Notes: generated from the letters alone by a model not told the origin. A DNA stretch of 64,000 bases from Glandiceps talaboti (GCF_964340395.1 NC_135567.1:19420306-19484305); one strand, 5' to 3'; positions 1 to 11,504 are shown, counted from the first letter of the stretch. Made by a program: numbers and translations.

Positions 1-700
1 ATTATTTCACTAAATTCTTTGACATTTTGATTTTTTTAAATTATAGAGGTGATTGAATAACAAATATGTATAATTTATTTATAAATGTCCTAAAATATAA
101 TGGTCGCCAATGTTTGGTGTTGTCATGGTGACAGTAAATATCTAATGACTACATTTTACTATACACTCACAATCTGTCCTGGTTGCAGACCTGAATAACA
201 CTTGAAATGCATTTTTTCTGGGGTTTTTTTCATTTTCTTGTAACGTAAATGTAGGGTGTCGTAGGTCCAACTAAAATTACAATGTTTCAAATGCAATTCT
301 TTTTTGCAGTACTTTTTTCTCTTTTTTTTCTATTTTTCTTTCATTTTTTGTAAATGTAACTTTATTTGACCAAGAATGCAGGTCTGTTTAAAATCATGAC
401 ACAAGAAATGTAGTTTTATGCTTATTTCTTTCACATTTGTAAATATATATTTTTTTTATATATATAAGAATGGAGGTCTAACTAAAATTACGACATTTGC
501 AACATATTTTTTTTCTTTTTTAGTAAATGTTTGGTTATTCTGTGATAGGATACAGATCTGACTAAAACAGAGACTGTAGGTTGCAAGGTCTCAATTTTTT
601 TCAGTTCAAACTCACTGTTTCACTGTAAACTCACTCTCTGAACTTATCATTAGTTTTTTATCAATCCAACTTTGACACTCAATTTTCAGATTTGGCTGAC
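1..700. other. T-rich non-coding DNA with a degenerate tandem repeat
   Basis: No exon is visible. From about 180 to 590 a degenerate unit of roughly 110-120 bases recurs, recognisable by a 'ggtct(a)actaaaatta' core followed by T-rich tracts. It could be intron or 3' flank of the minus-strand coiled-coil gene to the right. Confidence 0.4.
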
Positions 701-710
701 TTGTACATAG

Positions 711-980
711 CAGGGTTGAACAAATCATTTTGTGAAATGGTGGTCCCCAGACCAGTGCCTTAAAAAATCCAATGGTCCTGCTGAAAGAATTAGTGGTCCC
801 AGGTCCCACTAATGTGAAACATTAAATCTTACCTATGAATCTGTATATTCAGACGACTTTTTAGCATAGTTATTAACAGTTAGGTACTGGTCCGATGGAC
901 CAGACAAGGTCAAATTTGTGTGGTCCACCCAAAAAAAATCATTAGACCCGGACCCAGGACCAGTGGATTTGTTCACCCTT
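711..980. mobile_element. hAT-like MITE, full copy
   Basis: The left end reads CAGGGTTGAACAAATC and the right end, read on the other strand, AAGGGTGAACAAATCC, so the element has TIRs of about 16 bases. Flanks gtacatag (left) and gtaatag (right) look like a decayed 8-bp target duplication, which fits hAT. There is no transposase frame. A second copy lies at 12246-12475 with close identity. Confidence 0.6.
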
Positions 981-989
981 GTAATAGGA

Positions 990-1540
990 TCAGAGTATCC
1001 GTAGAGGCATATAGAAGCTGAATTGGTTCCTTCGTGCAATCTGACTAAAACTATCATGTTAGAAATTTAATATATATTTTCATTTCTTTGTTAATATACA
1101 GTCCTGGCAAACCATTCATTAGTCGTAGTATTGAATAGAAATTTTCTTTTTATGTTGAAATTAGAAATGTCATTCACATGGTATTAAGGAAATTAAAAGC
1201 CGACAGTCTGTCAAAAGAATTTGTAATTGTTTAGTTAGTGGAAGTAGGGTAATGTTGATAGTGTAATAAAAAACATTAATTGGTAAAACTGTAACATTGA
1301 ATGAAATCTTATAATGAGATTGGAAATTGTGGGTTGCTTAGTTAGTAAATGAAAGTACTTTAGGGGTTCAAAATAAAAGTAGTTCTAGAACAATACTGAA
1401 TACATATTTATATAATATTTAGTTTAGTGGCTATACATGGCTAAGAAATCTCAAGATCTGTCATCGTGTTGATAGTGTAATTAAATAAAAATCGACTGGT
1501 AAAACCACAAAGTTGAATGAAAATTTATATTAGGATAACA
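990..1540. other. Non-coding, no recognised gene
   Basis: AT-rich sequence without a credible frame or splice-site pair. Loose internal similarity (recurring 'ttaattggtaaaac' and 'ttgaatgaaa' phrases about 200 bases apart) suggests an old degenerate repeat. Confidence 0.3.
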
Positions 1541-1544
1541 AGTT

Positions 1545-2012
1545 ATGATTATTATTATTCTTTATTTCAGGCCAGCGGCCCATAAAAATAAACAAATAAA
1601 AGAAAGAAAGAAAAAGCACTAAAATGTAACACTGAAGTGAAAACCTTCCATAAATTAAAGTCTAAAAAGTACAAAAAGCACTAATAAAGAATTGACCTAA
1701 AGTGTTTCCATGAGTTGCTTGATTGTTAAAACTGTAATATTAGTATTTTTTGCAAAGTTTTTGAAACTCCTGCATGTAATATAGTAGGAACATACTGTAA
1801 AATACAACTATGTACTTTAAATTCTAAATTCTGTACAAAAACTGTAAAGTAAATGAAACCATTAGTTGACTGTTTTATTACTGCCAGATTCCACCATTGT
1901 GTTTTACACCTTTTTATTGCCTTTTTGTCGTAGCAATGTAAGGCGCTTTGAGATGTTTTTTATGGAAAATGTTCACTTTTTAAGAAATAAAAATTCTTAT
2001 TATTATTATTAA
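1545..2012. mobile_element. Two facing retroelement 3' ends with ATT tails (probable)
   Basis: On the plus strand, 1905-2012 has a 'ggcgctttgaga' stretch followed by AATAAA-like sequence and an (ATT)n tail, typical of truncated CR1/L2-type LINE or derived SINE 3' ends. At 1545-1590 an (ATT)n tract next to 'ctttatttcaggcc' looks like such an end on the other strand. No reverse transcriptase is present. The class is inferred from the tail only. Confidence 0.35.
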
Positions 2013-3560
2013 AATATTGAGTTACAATTTTAATTTGTGTAAATTATTATAAGTTGCTAATATGAAACTGTGTTGAAGGTAAACATTTAATAACAAGGCT
2101 ATGTTTTATTTAATGAACCATAGCGTAAAAAATTAAATACCATTAGTTGATAAAATATTGAATTAACTTTAATTTGCACACGACGTTAGTAAGTTGTTTA
2201 TATGAAAATTGTGTCTAAAAAATCACTTGGTAAACATTGCTGAATGAAAATATTATGTTTTACTTATTGAACCATAGTGTAGAAAATGCCATTAGTTCAT
2301 ATAATATTGAATTAGTTTTAATTTGACATGATATTAGTAAGTTGTTTATCAGAACACTGTGTGTAGGAAGTCATTACACATGTATCTAGTAAACATTGAC
2401 TTAAAATAGTTTTTATTTTAACAGCCTGAAAAAGCCATTACTTGTTAAAATATTGAATTATGGTTTTACTAAATTATGTACAAAATATTGCATAACATTT
2501 ATAGGAATCCTGTCAAGAAACCCTTAATGCTGTACTAGTTGTAACTGAGCATTATTTGCTTGGATTTCACAACTAAAATATATTCACTAAAAATTCTTAA
2601 ATTACAAATAATTAGATATCTTACATGTCAATTACAGGTCTATTTTATCTATAAGTAGTATAGTAATAAGTTAAAATTATGATCCATAGGGGTGCTGATT
2701 TTTGGTGTGGACCCAAAAATCAATTTGAGTGGACTTATTGTACCATATTATGTGTACAGCTACACAAATACGTTTATCCACAGTGAATCAATACTAATCA
2801 GGATGGACAAATATTAGGAGTAAGTCAGTATATCGAACAGAACAGTTTTTTTTAAAGTTTCTTTCATTGCAGCTAGTGTAGGTATGGTAGTACTAATCTT
2901 CACAAAAACACTAACCATGCAAATGTAATATATTGTAATTTATTTGTATAAATATAATATATGGCAGATTTGACAGGTCCGTAGGAAACTACAAATTGGA
3001 AAAGTATTGAATATAACTTTGTTCATTTTATTCCCAATTACAATTTGTACATAAATTAGTATATAAAGTGTGTAATGGGAATTTAATACTAGCACTATTT
3101 TCAGTAAAACACATAAAATCTACCAGAATTCACCAAGTAGGGATTTTACTGGGTTACCCACCCAAATTATGGTACAATGTATTGAAATCTATGCAAGTTT
3201 TACTAGATTCTGTATCCTCTGTTACCATGGTTACCCATCAAAATTAAGGTAGAAGGTATAGAAATCTTTGCAAATTTTACCAAATTTCCCACCTCTGTTA
3301 CTATGGTTACCCATCAACATTTAGCCAAAATTATGCCAATTTTATCAGATTTCTCCCTTTTGTTTATTCTGGGATCACATTCTAAAACTAAAACACAGTG
3401 TGTTGTAATACTAATATAAGTCTCCCCTATGTTACTGGGTTAGTAAACTGACTCCATTACACTAAATATAATCACAGACAAGTAAGTTACTTGTTTGTGG
3501 TATAATCTATGAAGTGAGATAATGAAAAGACTAATCTATTGTTGCTGTATAAATAAATGT
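2013..3560. other. AT-rich non-coding DNA with old degenerate repeats
   Basis: No gene is seen. From 2040 to 2480 a degenerate unit of about 110-120 bases recurs ('ccattagtt...aatattgaatta...ttgtttat'). From 3120 to 3350 there are copies of the dispersed 'accatggttacccatc' / 'ttttaccagatttc' phrase that recurs across the window. Confidence 0.35.
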
Positions 3561-3654
3561 ATCAACATGTATCAACATGTACACATATCACCTACATTAT
3601 TGTCAGTATAAGGATAGTATAATGCTGAACATTAAAAGTTGTGAAGGTAAACCC

Positions 3655-3965
3655 ATCCTCTCACTACCACCACCATCATCATCAGCACCCACTGCCACTA
3701 CCACCACTGCTCCACCACTGCTCCACCACCCCACAGCCACTGCCACCACTTCTGCCACTATCACCACCACCGCCACCATCATCATCACCCACTGCCACCA
3801 CCACCCCACAGCCACTGCCACCTCTGCCACCACTGCCACCGCCATCACCATCACCACCATCCCACTGCCACCACTGCCACCACTAACACAGCCACCGGGC
3901 CACTACCGCCACTAACACTGCTACCATCAACACTACTATGACCACCAGCACCACCACCATTTTCT
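3655..3965. repeat. CCA/CCACTG-rich low-complexity tract
   Basis: An irregular (CCA)n/(CCACTGCCA)n trinucleotide-like tract about 300 bases long. It is open in several frames only because its period is a multiple of three. No flanking splice sites or conserved protein context support coding. Confidence 0.75.
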
Positions 3966-3990
3966 ACTAACAGACTCACAATTTTAAAGA

Positions 3991-3994
<4 letters not shown>

Positions 3995-4034
<40 letters not shown>
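3995..4034. repeat. (GAT)n microsatellite
   Basis: About thirteen uninterrupted GAT triplets. Confidence 0.9.
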
Positions 4035-4457
4035 GTCCTTTATACCACACATGATAAAACATTCTCAATAATGTAATCTCCTGTTTTTATATGAAAATAC
4101 AATAAGAACTAAAAGAAAATTTGACGTTCTCAACACAACTGAACTCTGCAGAATTCTAAACACTGACTAATATTTTGACTTATTTACACACCAATATCAG
4201 ATCAACTGGTTTTGTTAACTACATTCTAAAACGTTTTTTAAAGGCTAAAATGTTCACCTTGTTCAGAGAGTAGTATCTAGTCAGCGTAAAGTTTTGTTTG
4301 AAAAGACACAATTAAAATGACAGGTGGACAAATAAATCAAAGATTTGAGATTTCATTATACTAATATATATATTTATCAATTACACTAATCTACAGTAAA
4401 CTCAATAGTTACCATGACAACAAACTGAAAACATGTTGTATTATGTAATACAGTTTT

Positions 4458-4900
4458 CTTAGTTGATCAAATCTACCTGACTTCTCAAGGTTGTGATTTG
4501 TTTTATCAAAGTAGGTGAGTTGTTAAGACTTGTATTTGGGTGAGAAATTGATAAGTTCATCAAATCTACATCGGTTCCTAAGGATTTTATTTTGTTATGT
4601 TTTATCAAAGTAGGTGAGTTGTTAAGACTTGTATTTGGGTGGGAAATTGATAAGTTGATCAAATCTACATCGGTTCCTGTGGTTGTTGTTTTGGGGTTTT
4701 TTGGGGGGTTTTTTGTTTTTGTTTTTTGTTGTTGTTTTTTTTTTTTTTTTTTTTGGGGGGGGGGGGGTTAAATTTTTTGTGTTACATCAAATCTACGTCA
4801 GTTCCTAAGGTTGTTGTTTTGGGGCTTTTTATGGGAGGGGGGGGGGGTTAAATTTTTTGTGTTACATCAAATCTACACCAGTTCCTAAGCTTTTTCTTTA
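4458..4900. repeat. Tandem repeat of about 95-100 bases with T/G runs
   Basis: The phrase 'gatcaaatctac' starts units at about 4465, 4557 and 4657 and then returns after low-complexity G/T runs near 4787 and 4866. Units share 'tatcaaagtaggtgagttg'. The G runs at about 4757 and 4840 separate the last copies. Confidence 0.7.
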
Positions 4901-5039
4901 TCAAAGTAGTACAGAATAAGTTTGTAAGTTTTTTACTGACAAGTGGAAATATATCATATATAAATTGAAAACCTTAATTTAACTATTCTAGTATAGTATG
5001 TAAATGTTTATTCAGCTTTTGAATGCCTGTACTATTAAT

Positions 5040-5215
5040 CGTCTCTGTTTTTTATCTTTGTATGAGTAATTGAATATTGGACTAAGGAGTGCTCTACTTT
5101 TTAGATATGTACACCATTTCAATTTGACCCCCTAGGTCACTATAGGTTGGTGAAATAAACCATTATTATTATTACAATTATTATTATTATTAGCATTCAC
5201 CTGCTGGTATTGTTA
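5040..5215 (+). mobile_element. Possible retroelement 3' end with ATT tail
   Basis: The phrase 'ggttggtgaaataaacc' is followed directly by (ATT)n at about 5160-5190, like other ATT-tailed ends in this window. It is 5'-truncated and non-coding. The class assignment is weak. Confidence 0.25.
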
Positions 5216-5320
5216 TTACGGTAGTTGATGGTGTAAATACAGGGTAGCTTTGATATTTTAGTATAAATTAAAACATTCACAGCTGGCATTTGGTGTGTCG
5301 GTAGAAATTGGGTGCATCAG

Positions 5321-5487
5321 TGGCATGTCAAATTGGCCTAGAGGACACACTGCCAGTGTGGTTGTGTGTGTGTCAATGGCATGTCAAATTGGCCTAGAGG
5401 ACACACTGGCAGTGTGGTTGTGTGTGTGTCAATGGCATGTCAAATTGGCCTAGAGGACACACTGGCAGTGTGGTGGTGTGTGTCAAT
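5321..5487. repeat. 56-bp minisatellite, three copies
   Basis: Three near-identical 56-base units, each holding 'ttggcctagaggacacac' and a short (GT)n tail. Confidence 0.85.
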
Positions 5488-5569
5488 GTAACCTATTTAT
5501 TACATGTTATACATAAAGTTCCTGTACAAAAATACAGTTATAAATTTATGTGTATGAACACATATTATC

Positions 5570-5865
5570 AAATTTCATGTGACCCTCTCTGTTACCAGGG
5601 TTCTAAAACTTTCGTAAAAACACTGAATGTATAGGAAACTGTAAAATTTACCAGATTTCACCCTCTCTGTTACCAGGGTTCTAAAACCTTAGTAAAAACA
5701 CTGAATGTATAGGAAACTGTAAATTTGACCAGATTTCACCCTCTCTGTTACCAGGGTTCTAAAACCTTAGTAAAAACACTGAATGTATAGGAAACTGTAA
5801 ATTTTACCAGATTTCACTTGACCCTCTCTGTTACCAGGGTTCTAAAACCTTAGTAAAAACACTCC
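5570..5865. repeat. 78-bp tandem repeat, four copies
   Basis: Four copies of a 78-base unit (one of about 83) that includes 'ctgttaccagggttctaaa'. The same phrase is dispersed elsewhere in the window (for example 10500-10680, 48690-49130 and 53850-53960), so this is a local amplification of a dispersed family. Confidence 0.8.
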
Positions 5866-6048
5866 GTACAAAATCACATATTTGAAAATAATTCCAAACC
5901 AAGCGATCTTGATCTTGATACAAATCTGATACAATGTTTCTATTCAGACATATTAATTAATAATCTAAGGATGTCATGGCAACCACTACAATAATTGATG
6001 ATCTGGAAATATCTAAATCAAGTTCAAAGTTAATTACACGTGGATTAC

Positions 6049-6141
6049 CTGTTCACTGACAGCCAGACAAGTCGTTTTCAGGTCTGTTGCTATGTTGATG
6101 TCGACATTATTAACCGTGACTGGTTTTGAGTTAACATGTAA
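6049..6141 (-). CDS. Coiled-coil gene, candidate exon 8 (weak)
   Basis: On the minus strand a 93-base open stretch (31 codons, phase 0) runs from an AG at 6142-6143 to a donor reading CAG|gtaatc. It would continue exon 7 in frame and encodes a non-helical piece ending in LKTTCLAVSEQ. The acceptor lacks a good pyrimidine tract, and a stop lies immediately upstream in frame, so this could be chance. If real, the C-terminus lies further left or beyond the window. Confidence 0.35.
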
Positions 6142-6589
6142 CTAACTGTGTGTTTACATAGTGTATGCATTGCCCTCACAAATCACAGCTTTAGAGTGGT
6201 AGCAAAGTGCGCCCTCTATAGACACAGTTAGCTCTAGTTTGAATTTTCTATAAACAGCGCCCTCATGGTACATTGTCTATTGTTCTAAGTGTCTTTGTTT
6301 TATCATACAAGAACTAAAATTAGTTTTCATGGCAACCATCATTAAATGAAATAATGAAAACAAAAAAATCACAAATGATATAGGATTAAGATTTTATAAT
6401 GAGTTTGACAATAATTTTTTGTAATTTAACAACACTTTTACACTAATCTCAAATTTAATTCAAGTATTTTGTTACCAAAAACATTAACTTTCACATTAAT
6501 CCATAACTTTTTGAGACACAAAGTTTTGACATCAATTTTAACAACTCAAAAAAAATGACCTCCATGTTACTCACAACCTCGTCCTATGA

Positions 6590-6910
6590 TTTTTAGGTTG
6601 AAGATCAAAGGTCAATAATACCTCATCACTTTAGGTCAAAGGTCATCCACAAATTACAACTTTCAGATTAAAGACCATAACAAAAATCATGACTTTAGGT
6701 CAAAGATCAAAGGTCAATAATAATTTCACTCCATACCTTAAGGTCAAAGGTCACATACAAACAACAACTTTAAGGTTAAAGGTCACAAATCCATGACCTC
6801 GCTTAAAAGTCACAACAAAACCCATGACCTTACGGTCAAAGATCAAAGGTCACCCACATCATTATGTTCATTAGACAATGTCCTCAATGTCAAAGTTCAT
6901 AGGTCACTCA
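6590..6910. repeat. Cluster of GGTCAAAGGTCA-type repeats in intron 7
   Basis: Degenerate tandem copies of 'aggtcaaaggtca', 'gatcaaaggtcaataat' and related phrases. Two exact DR1 13-mers (AGGTCAAAGGTCA) are at 6633-6645 and 6741-6753. The motif is the HNF4/RXR/COUP-TF type of nuclear-receptor site, but the simplest reading is a degenerate minisatellite. Confidence 0.6.
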
Positions 6911-6911
6911 C

Positions 6912-7079
6912 CTCATTATCTTCATTAGATGATCTAAGCTTTGCCTGACTAGCTTCTCTACTCTGTTCTATTTGTTGTATATGTAACTGTAGATCAGCTA
7001 TCTTCTTGTTATATCCATCTATCTCGTCGTCACGGGCACGGATCACCAGTTTTAATTCCTCTACTTGCTTCAGTTTATC
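6912..7079 (-). CDS. Coiled-coil gene, exon 7
   Basis: A 168-base exon (56 codons, phase 0 at both ends) between acceptor ccgacag and donor GAG|gtgagt. It encodes DKLKQVEELKLVIRARDDEI and onward, a strongly charged heptad-like helix through to SSNEDNE. It joins exon 6 without frame change. The composition is typical of a long dimeric coiled coil. The sequence resembles many coiled-coil proteins, so no family is assigned. Confidence 0.8.
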
Positions 7080-7199
7080 CTGTCGGAAAAGACAGACAAA
7101 ATTTGATATTGTGTTTGTAAAACTAGAATATGAACATGGATTGAATCTGATCTCAAAAAGATCACAGAAAGTACAACATTGGTAAAAGTTTAATAATAA

Positions 7200-7560
7200 T
7201 CTTTATTTATCGAAATAAATTTCTCTTTTTGAAAGAACTGTTCCATAGCCAATCAACTTCACTTTAATTAAGTTATGACTTATCCAACACCCAATCATTT
7301 TCTGATTTTCAACTTTGACCTATTCCATAGCCAATCACCTTCACTTATCTAAACCTTGTCTATTGAGTAACAAATCATATTTTACTTTATTTGAACTTTG
7401 ACCTATCCTACAGCCAATCATCTGTCTAATTTGAACCTGATAGCCAATCATCTTCACTTATTTTGAACTTTGACCAATCCCATAGCCAATCATATCATTT
7501 CATTCAAAACATGACCTATCATATAGCCAATCATCTTCACTGATTTTAAACTTTGACCTA
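7200..7560. repeat. Degenerate ~60-bp repeat in intron 6
   Basis: The phrase 'agccaatcatcttcactt' followed by 'tttgacctat' recurs about six times with drift, filling the intron between exons 7 and 6. No coding signal. Confidence 0.65.
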
Positions 7561-7561
7561 C

Positions 7562-7662
7562 CCTTGCAGCTTCAGTCTGTGCCTTCTGTTTCTGTATATC
7601 CATATTTTTTAGATCTATTTGTTTGTAAAGTCTGGTCATCTGGTCCTCCTTGTCTTCAATTT
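7562..7662 (-). CDS. Coiled-coil gene, exon 6
   Basis: A 101-base exon, with acceptor tttatag and donor AGG|gtaggt. Its first two bases complete a Glu codon opened by the last base of exon 5, then 33 codons follow, including IEDKEDQMTRLYKQIDL and KQKAQTEAAR. It continues the coiled coil. The exact phase match on both sides is the main support. Confidence 0.8.
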
Positions 7663-7865
7663 CTATAAAAGAAATATAAAATTAATCACCAGATGTCAAA
7701 ATAAAAATATTCAAAAAGATTCATACACAAGTTCTCTTCTTCCACTTTTGATTGAGAAACAGACATGTTTTGAACAAATCACTTGTCCTTCTTCAGTGTC
7801 TAACTGGATCTGACAGAATGATCCAAATTTACTGGAGGTGTTGAGTAAACAAATGGTTTGCTTCA

Positions 7866-7920
7866 ATATATGTTGCCATGGTTACTAACCTGTCTGAGCA
7901 CCTAGTAATTTCTGTCACAC
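7866..7920 (-). pseudogene. Partial duplicate of exon 5 end plus donor
   Basis: A stretch of about 40-50 bases repeats the 3' end of exon 5 and its donor (the 'ggttactaacctgtctgagc' phrase, on the plus strand) some 80 bases downstream of the real exon. The copy carries the same gttagt donor but lacks the start of the exon. Confidence 0.6.
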
Positions 7921-7967
7921 TCTGTTAAGTATTGCTACATCTAATCTATGTTGCCATGGTTACTAAC

Positions 7968-8053
7968 CTGTCTGAGCACCTAGTAATTTCTCCGTCAAAC
8001 TCTGGATATCATCTTTGGCTTGTTGTAAAGCTTTCTCTAGTTTCTTCTTACTC
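7968..8053 (-). CDS. Coiled-coil gene, exon 5
   Basis: An 86-base exon with acceptor tttcag and donor ACAG|gttagt. Its first base completes a Lys codon split with exon 4, and its last base opens the Glu codon finished by exon 6. It encodes KKKLEKALQQAKDDIQSLTE, a clear amphipathic helix. The end of this exon and its donor are partly duplicated at 7866-7920. Confidence 0.8.
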
Positions 8054-8223
8054 CTGAAACCATAACATGCACAGTTGAATTGAAATTGAATTGAATTGTT
8101 TATTCACCAGGTACAAAACAGAAGAAGAAAAAATTATATACATCTCAAAAAGGAGGCTGACGGGATAATATATCTGGTGAGGGCCACAAAAATAATTCAA
8201 TCTGAACTAGTGTAGTCCAGTCT

Positions 8224-8392
8224 AGTTATATCGGTGCCGCACTGGCGTAAAGTTACAACTGAATGCTTTCAAGCTACCAAGTTTGCCCATCACACACTGT
8301 ACATAGTTTTAGCAAAGCATAGGACAGGCAAACTAGGTAGGTTGATAGAATTCAGTTGTAACTCTATATGCCAGTGCAACACTGACATAACT
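8224..8392. mobile_element. Short inverted-repeat element (MITE) in intron 4
   Basis: Arms of about 65 bases face each other: AGTTATATCGGTGCCGCACT at the left matches the reverse complement of the right end (AGTTATGTCAGTGTTGCACT). Both arms carry 'gttacaactgaat' and 'gtttgcc', with a loop of about 35 bases. The boundaries may extend a few bases further. No target duplication was identified. Confidence 0.65.
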
Positions 8393-8552
8393 GTGCATGT
8401 CTGAACAGGGTAATAATACACATATACATCCTCCCTTGCATGGGCACTTATGACTTGTACAGGACAATCACTGAATTCACATGGAGGACATTTTCAGCAG
8501 AATAGCCAGGATAGTTTCAGGAATTATTGTGCATACACAAGAATACGGACAT

Positions 8553-8616
8553 TCTGATTGGCTAATAAATTACTTTGTAGTTCCTTTGCCACCTGTGAAT
8601 GTCTGATATAAGTAAC
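8553..8616 (-). pseudogene. Partial duplicate of exon 4 end plus donor region
   Basis: About 60 bases matching the end of exon 4, its donor and adjacent intron ('tttgccacctgtgaatgtct' versus 'cttgccacctgtaactgtct' on the plus strand) lie about 120 bases downstream of the real exon. The copied donor has decayed to gtaatt. It is not in frame with exon 5. Confidence 0.6.
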
Positions 8617-8689
8617 ATGCAGAGTTAACCTAATTTGCATACTGTAAGTACACCTGGTACTCAGTATGGAATGTGATTGGTTGACTTAC

Positions 8690-8883
8690 TTTGTAGCTGC
8701 CTTGCCACCTGTAACTGTCTGTATATAAGTGACCATTTCATGATTAATCTCTGATAGTTTCTGTGTAGCATTCTCTGCAGTGTCCAGTGCAGTCTGGATA
8801 CTGGTAGAGACTTCTTCTAGATCAATTTCATGTCTGGGCATCAGTTCATCTTCATCGTATGTGTTCATAGATGTTACAAAAAA
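8690..8883 (-). CDS. Coiled-coil gene, exon 4
   Basis: A 194-base exon with acceptor tatttcag and donor AA|gtaagt (consensus). It starts in phase 0 with FFVTSMNTYDEDELMPRHEI and continues through an acidic linker into a helical stretch (VSTSIQTALDTAENATQKLS), ending GGKAATK with the last Lys codon split. An internal Met would give a shorter frame, but the phase agreement with exon 3 shows the upstream residues are coding. Confidence 0.82.
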
Positions 8884-9689
8884 CTGAAATACAAAAAAAC
8901 AAAAGAAGTAGGAATATCAGTTTCAGAACACTAGAGGGTGCTATTACATGTTGAACATTTTTAAAAGAACTGAAATATCTAGAATCATTTTATTATACAT
9001 GTATGTGTTCAAAGATGTTACAGTTACATTTACTAGTGTGTACATACGTTTGAAGGAAAAATAAAAACAAAAGGAAATTATTATAATGCTCAACCTCCTG
9101 AGGGCGCTATAACTCAAAATGCTCCACTATCTATTTACATACACAGTTTAATCCAGAATCAATAGTATTAGTGCTTGTAAAGACCTGGTAATAAAATATT
9201 CATGACAGCAAGACAGGTGGTATAAAATAATTGAACTCTAAAGCAATTTACGTTGAATACTTGTATAAATGTTTAAAGTAAGTTGTCGGAGACTAATCCA
9301 ATAACGTAAAGACTTTCTTCCTGTCGTGACCAGCCATTGTGTTGAAATTTTCAAATGGTTGTTTTAAAAGTTCCTAGTTTTGTATACATGATTGATTGAA
9401 GGCAATCTGTAGTCAGTCAGTGTGGTGTATTTTTTGGTAAATTTAGGATATATTGACACATAATGTAAAACTTCTTTTTCAGACTCTATCAATCGTCACA
9501 TCATAACATTTTTTTAAATAAAAGAAGGCTCGAAGCAAAATTTCAGCCAGGCTGTGAATGCAGCATTACAACTCTGGTATCTGTGATACCAATAATCACA
9601 TGACCAAAACCATGAACCATGGATGCTGGAGAGAGATTTTTACCTGTACATTTAATTTCCAGCTATACTAATTTTATTCTGTAACTTAC

Positions 9690-9818
9690 CTCATTCAAAG
9701 AAGACAATAGTTTAGCTCTCTGAGCACAATTGTTCTCATAACCAACTATAAATATTACAACTTCTTGTTGATATTTCTTCTTTGCTATCGCATCACTAAT
9801 AATCTTCTCGAGCTCAAT
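9690..9818 (-). CDS. Coiled-coil gene, exon 3
   Basis: A 129-base exon (43 codons, phase 0 both sides) with acceptor gcttacag and donor GAG|gtaagt. It encodes IELEKIISDAIAKKKYQQEV, then the hydrophobic segment VVIFIVGYENNCAQRAKLLS. The hydrophobic stretch is too short for a membrane helix and probably packs as part of a small folded head region before the coiled coil. Confidence 0.82.
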
Positions 9819-10047
9819 CTGTAAGCAAGAAAAAAAATTATAATTTGAAGAACTGTGATGAGGATAAGAGCTAAAGAAATAAAATGTTATTTCAATTTCA
9901 ATTTATAAAGAATTGATTTTCATATAATTCATATAGGTTCAAATATTTTTCCTAAATCTGCAAAAAACATTCTTTACAACAAAATATATCATATTGGATT
10001 TGCTAGTTTGCTAAAAATACATCAAAAGTAATGTCTGTTTGAGACTC

Positions 10048-10134
10048 TCTCTCTCTCTCTTTCTCTCTCTCTGTTTGACACACACACACACAGTCTCTCT
10101 GTTTGACACACACACACACACTGTCTCTCTGTTT

Positions 10135-10198
<64 letters not shown>

Positions 10199-10213
10199 GT
10201 CTCTCTCTCTCAT
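10048..10213. repeat. Compound (CT)n(CA)n microsatellite
   Basis: Blocks of (CT)n, (CA)n and the joining phrase 'gtctctctgtttgaca' repeat three times before a long (CA)n. The Cys-Val and Thr-His frames in it are low-complexity artefacts. Confidence 0.95.
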
Positions 10214-10489
10214 ATTCTATTCATTTCTTTTCAAAACTGTGTCTGAAATTACAAATTAAAACAGAGAAGTATATAGTCTAGTTGTCTTAAGTTCAATGTT
10301 ATGATCCCCTTAAATTTAGTGGGCATGTCTATGTACCTTTGCACATTAGCACTATTAACAGTGGTTTATAATTTGGCTAGTAACAATGTAAAGTGTACAA
10401 TTACATTTATTTACTTGCTAAATAAATTAAACCTTTAGCACTCTGTGTATATATTATCAGTGTTTTTGTGAAAGACTGTAAGCAGGTAA

Positions 10490-10690
10490 AATATACCAGG
10501 ATTCCCCAGTCATTTTACCAGGGTTCCCAACTAAATTATGGTAAATTGTACCGGAAACTATCCAACTTTTACCCCTTTCCCCCATGTCTGTTACCAGGGT
10601 TCCCCAACCTTAGCAAAAAAAAACTGATTATCATTTTAATAGATCCACAGCAAAAAAGCCACAATTACCCGGAACCCTAAATTCTACACT
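10490..10690. repeat. Dispersed 'ttaccagggttcccc' family copy
   Basis: Contains 'ttttaccagggttcccaac' and 'tgttaccagggttcccca' about 75 bases apart, matching units found elsewhere (5570-5865, 48690-49130, 53850-53960). Non-coding. Confidence 0.5.
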
Positions 10691-10850
10691 TTACCATTGG
10701 AATGTTTAGTGGTATATATGTTGATTGGTAGCTAAGAGATTTAATCTTTACGACATTGTTTGACAACATCGTAAACAACTCTGTCTAAATAAATCAATAA
10801 ATACTTTGTCATCGTTTGAATGAGAAGATTTTCATTAGTGTTCCATTGAA

Positions 10851-11189
10851 TGAATGTACACTGCTACCAAATACTATGAATGTACACTGCTACCAAATAC
10901 TATGAATGTACACTGCTACCAAATACTATGAATGTACACTGCTACCAAATACTATGAATGTACACTGCTATCAAATACTATGAATGTACACTGCTATCAA
11001 ATACTATGAATGTACACTGCTACCAAATACTATGAATGTACACTGCTACCAAATACTATGAATGTACACTGCTACCAAATACTATGAATGTACACTGCTA
11101 CCAAATACTATGAATGTACACTGCTACCAAATACTATGAATGTACACTGCTACCAAATACTATGAATGTACACTGCTACCAAATACTAT
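10851..11189. repeat. 26-bp minisatellite, 13 copies
   Basis: Thirteen head-to-tail copies of a 26-base unit containing 'tgtacactgctaccaaatac'. Two adjacent units carry the same C-to-T change (ctgctatc), a sign of unit-by-unit spread. Confidence 0.95.
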
Positions 11190-11504
11190 ATTCATGAATA
11201 GTATAGAATAGAATCTTTATTGCATCCTTTAAGAAAACTACATTTCTTCATTGGATTTTCTGCAATAAATTGTTTGGTGCTAAAACAAACTAGTAAATAT
11301 ATAAACTATAGTAATAATAGTTAACAAAATAACAAAATAAGGTTTATATGAAAGTGTAAACTTTAGGTTAGGTAAATGTAACGTATACTATGTGACGAGA
11401 TCAGTATTTACTATGTTACATAAATTGGTAGGATGAGATGTAACTGTATACAGTAATACTAACATATAACTGTATCAACATCAAATGAAGGGGCTTATAA
11501 GGGG

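Noticed and set aside
3577-3915. Pro/Thr-rich frame of 112 codons
   Set aside because: CCA-type low-complexity tract; no conserved flanks or splice sites.
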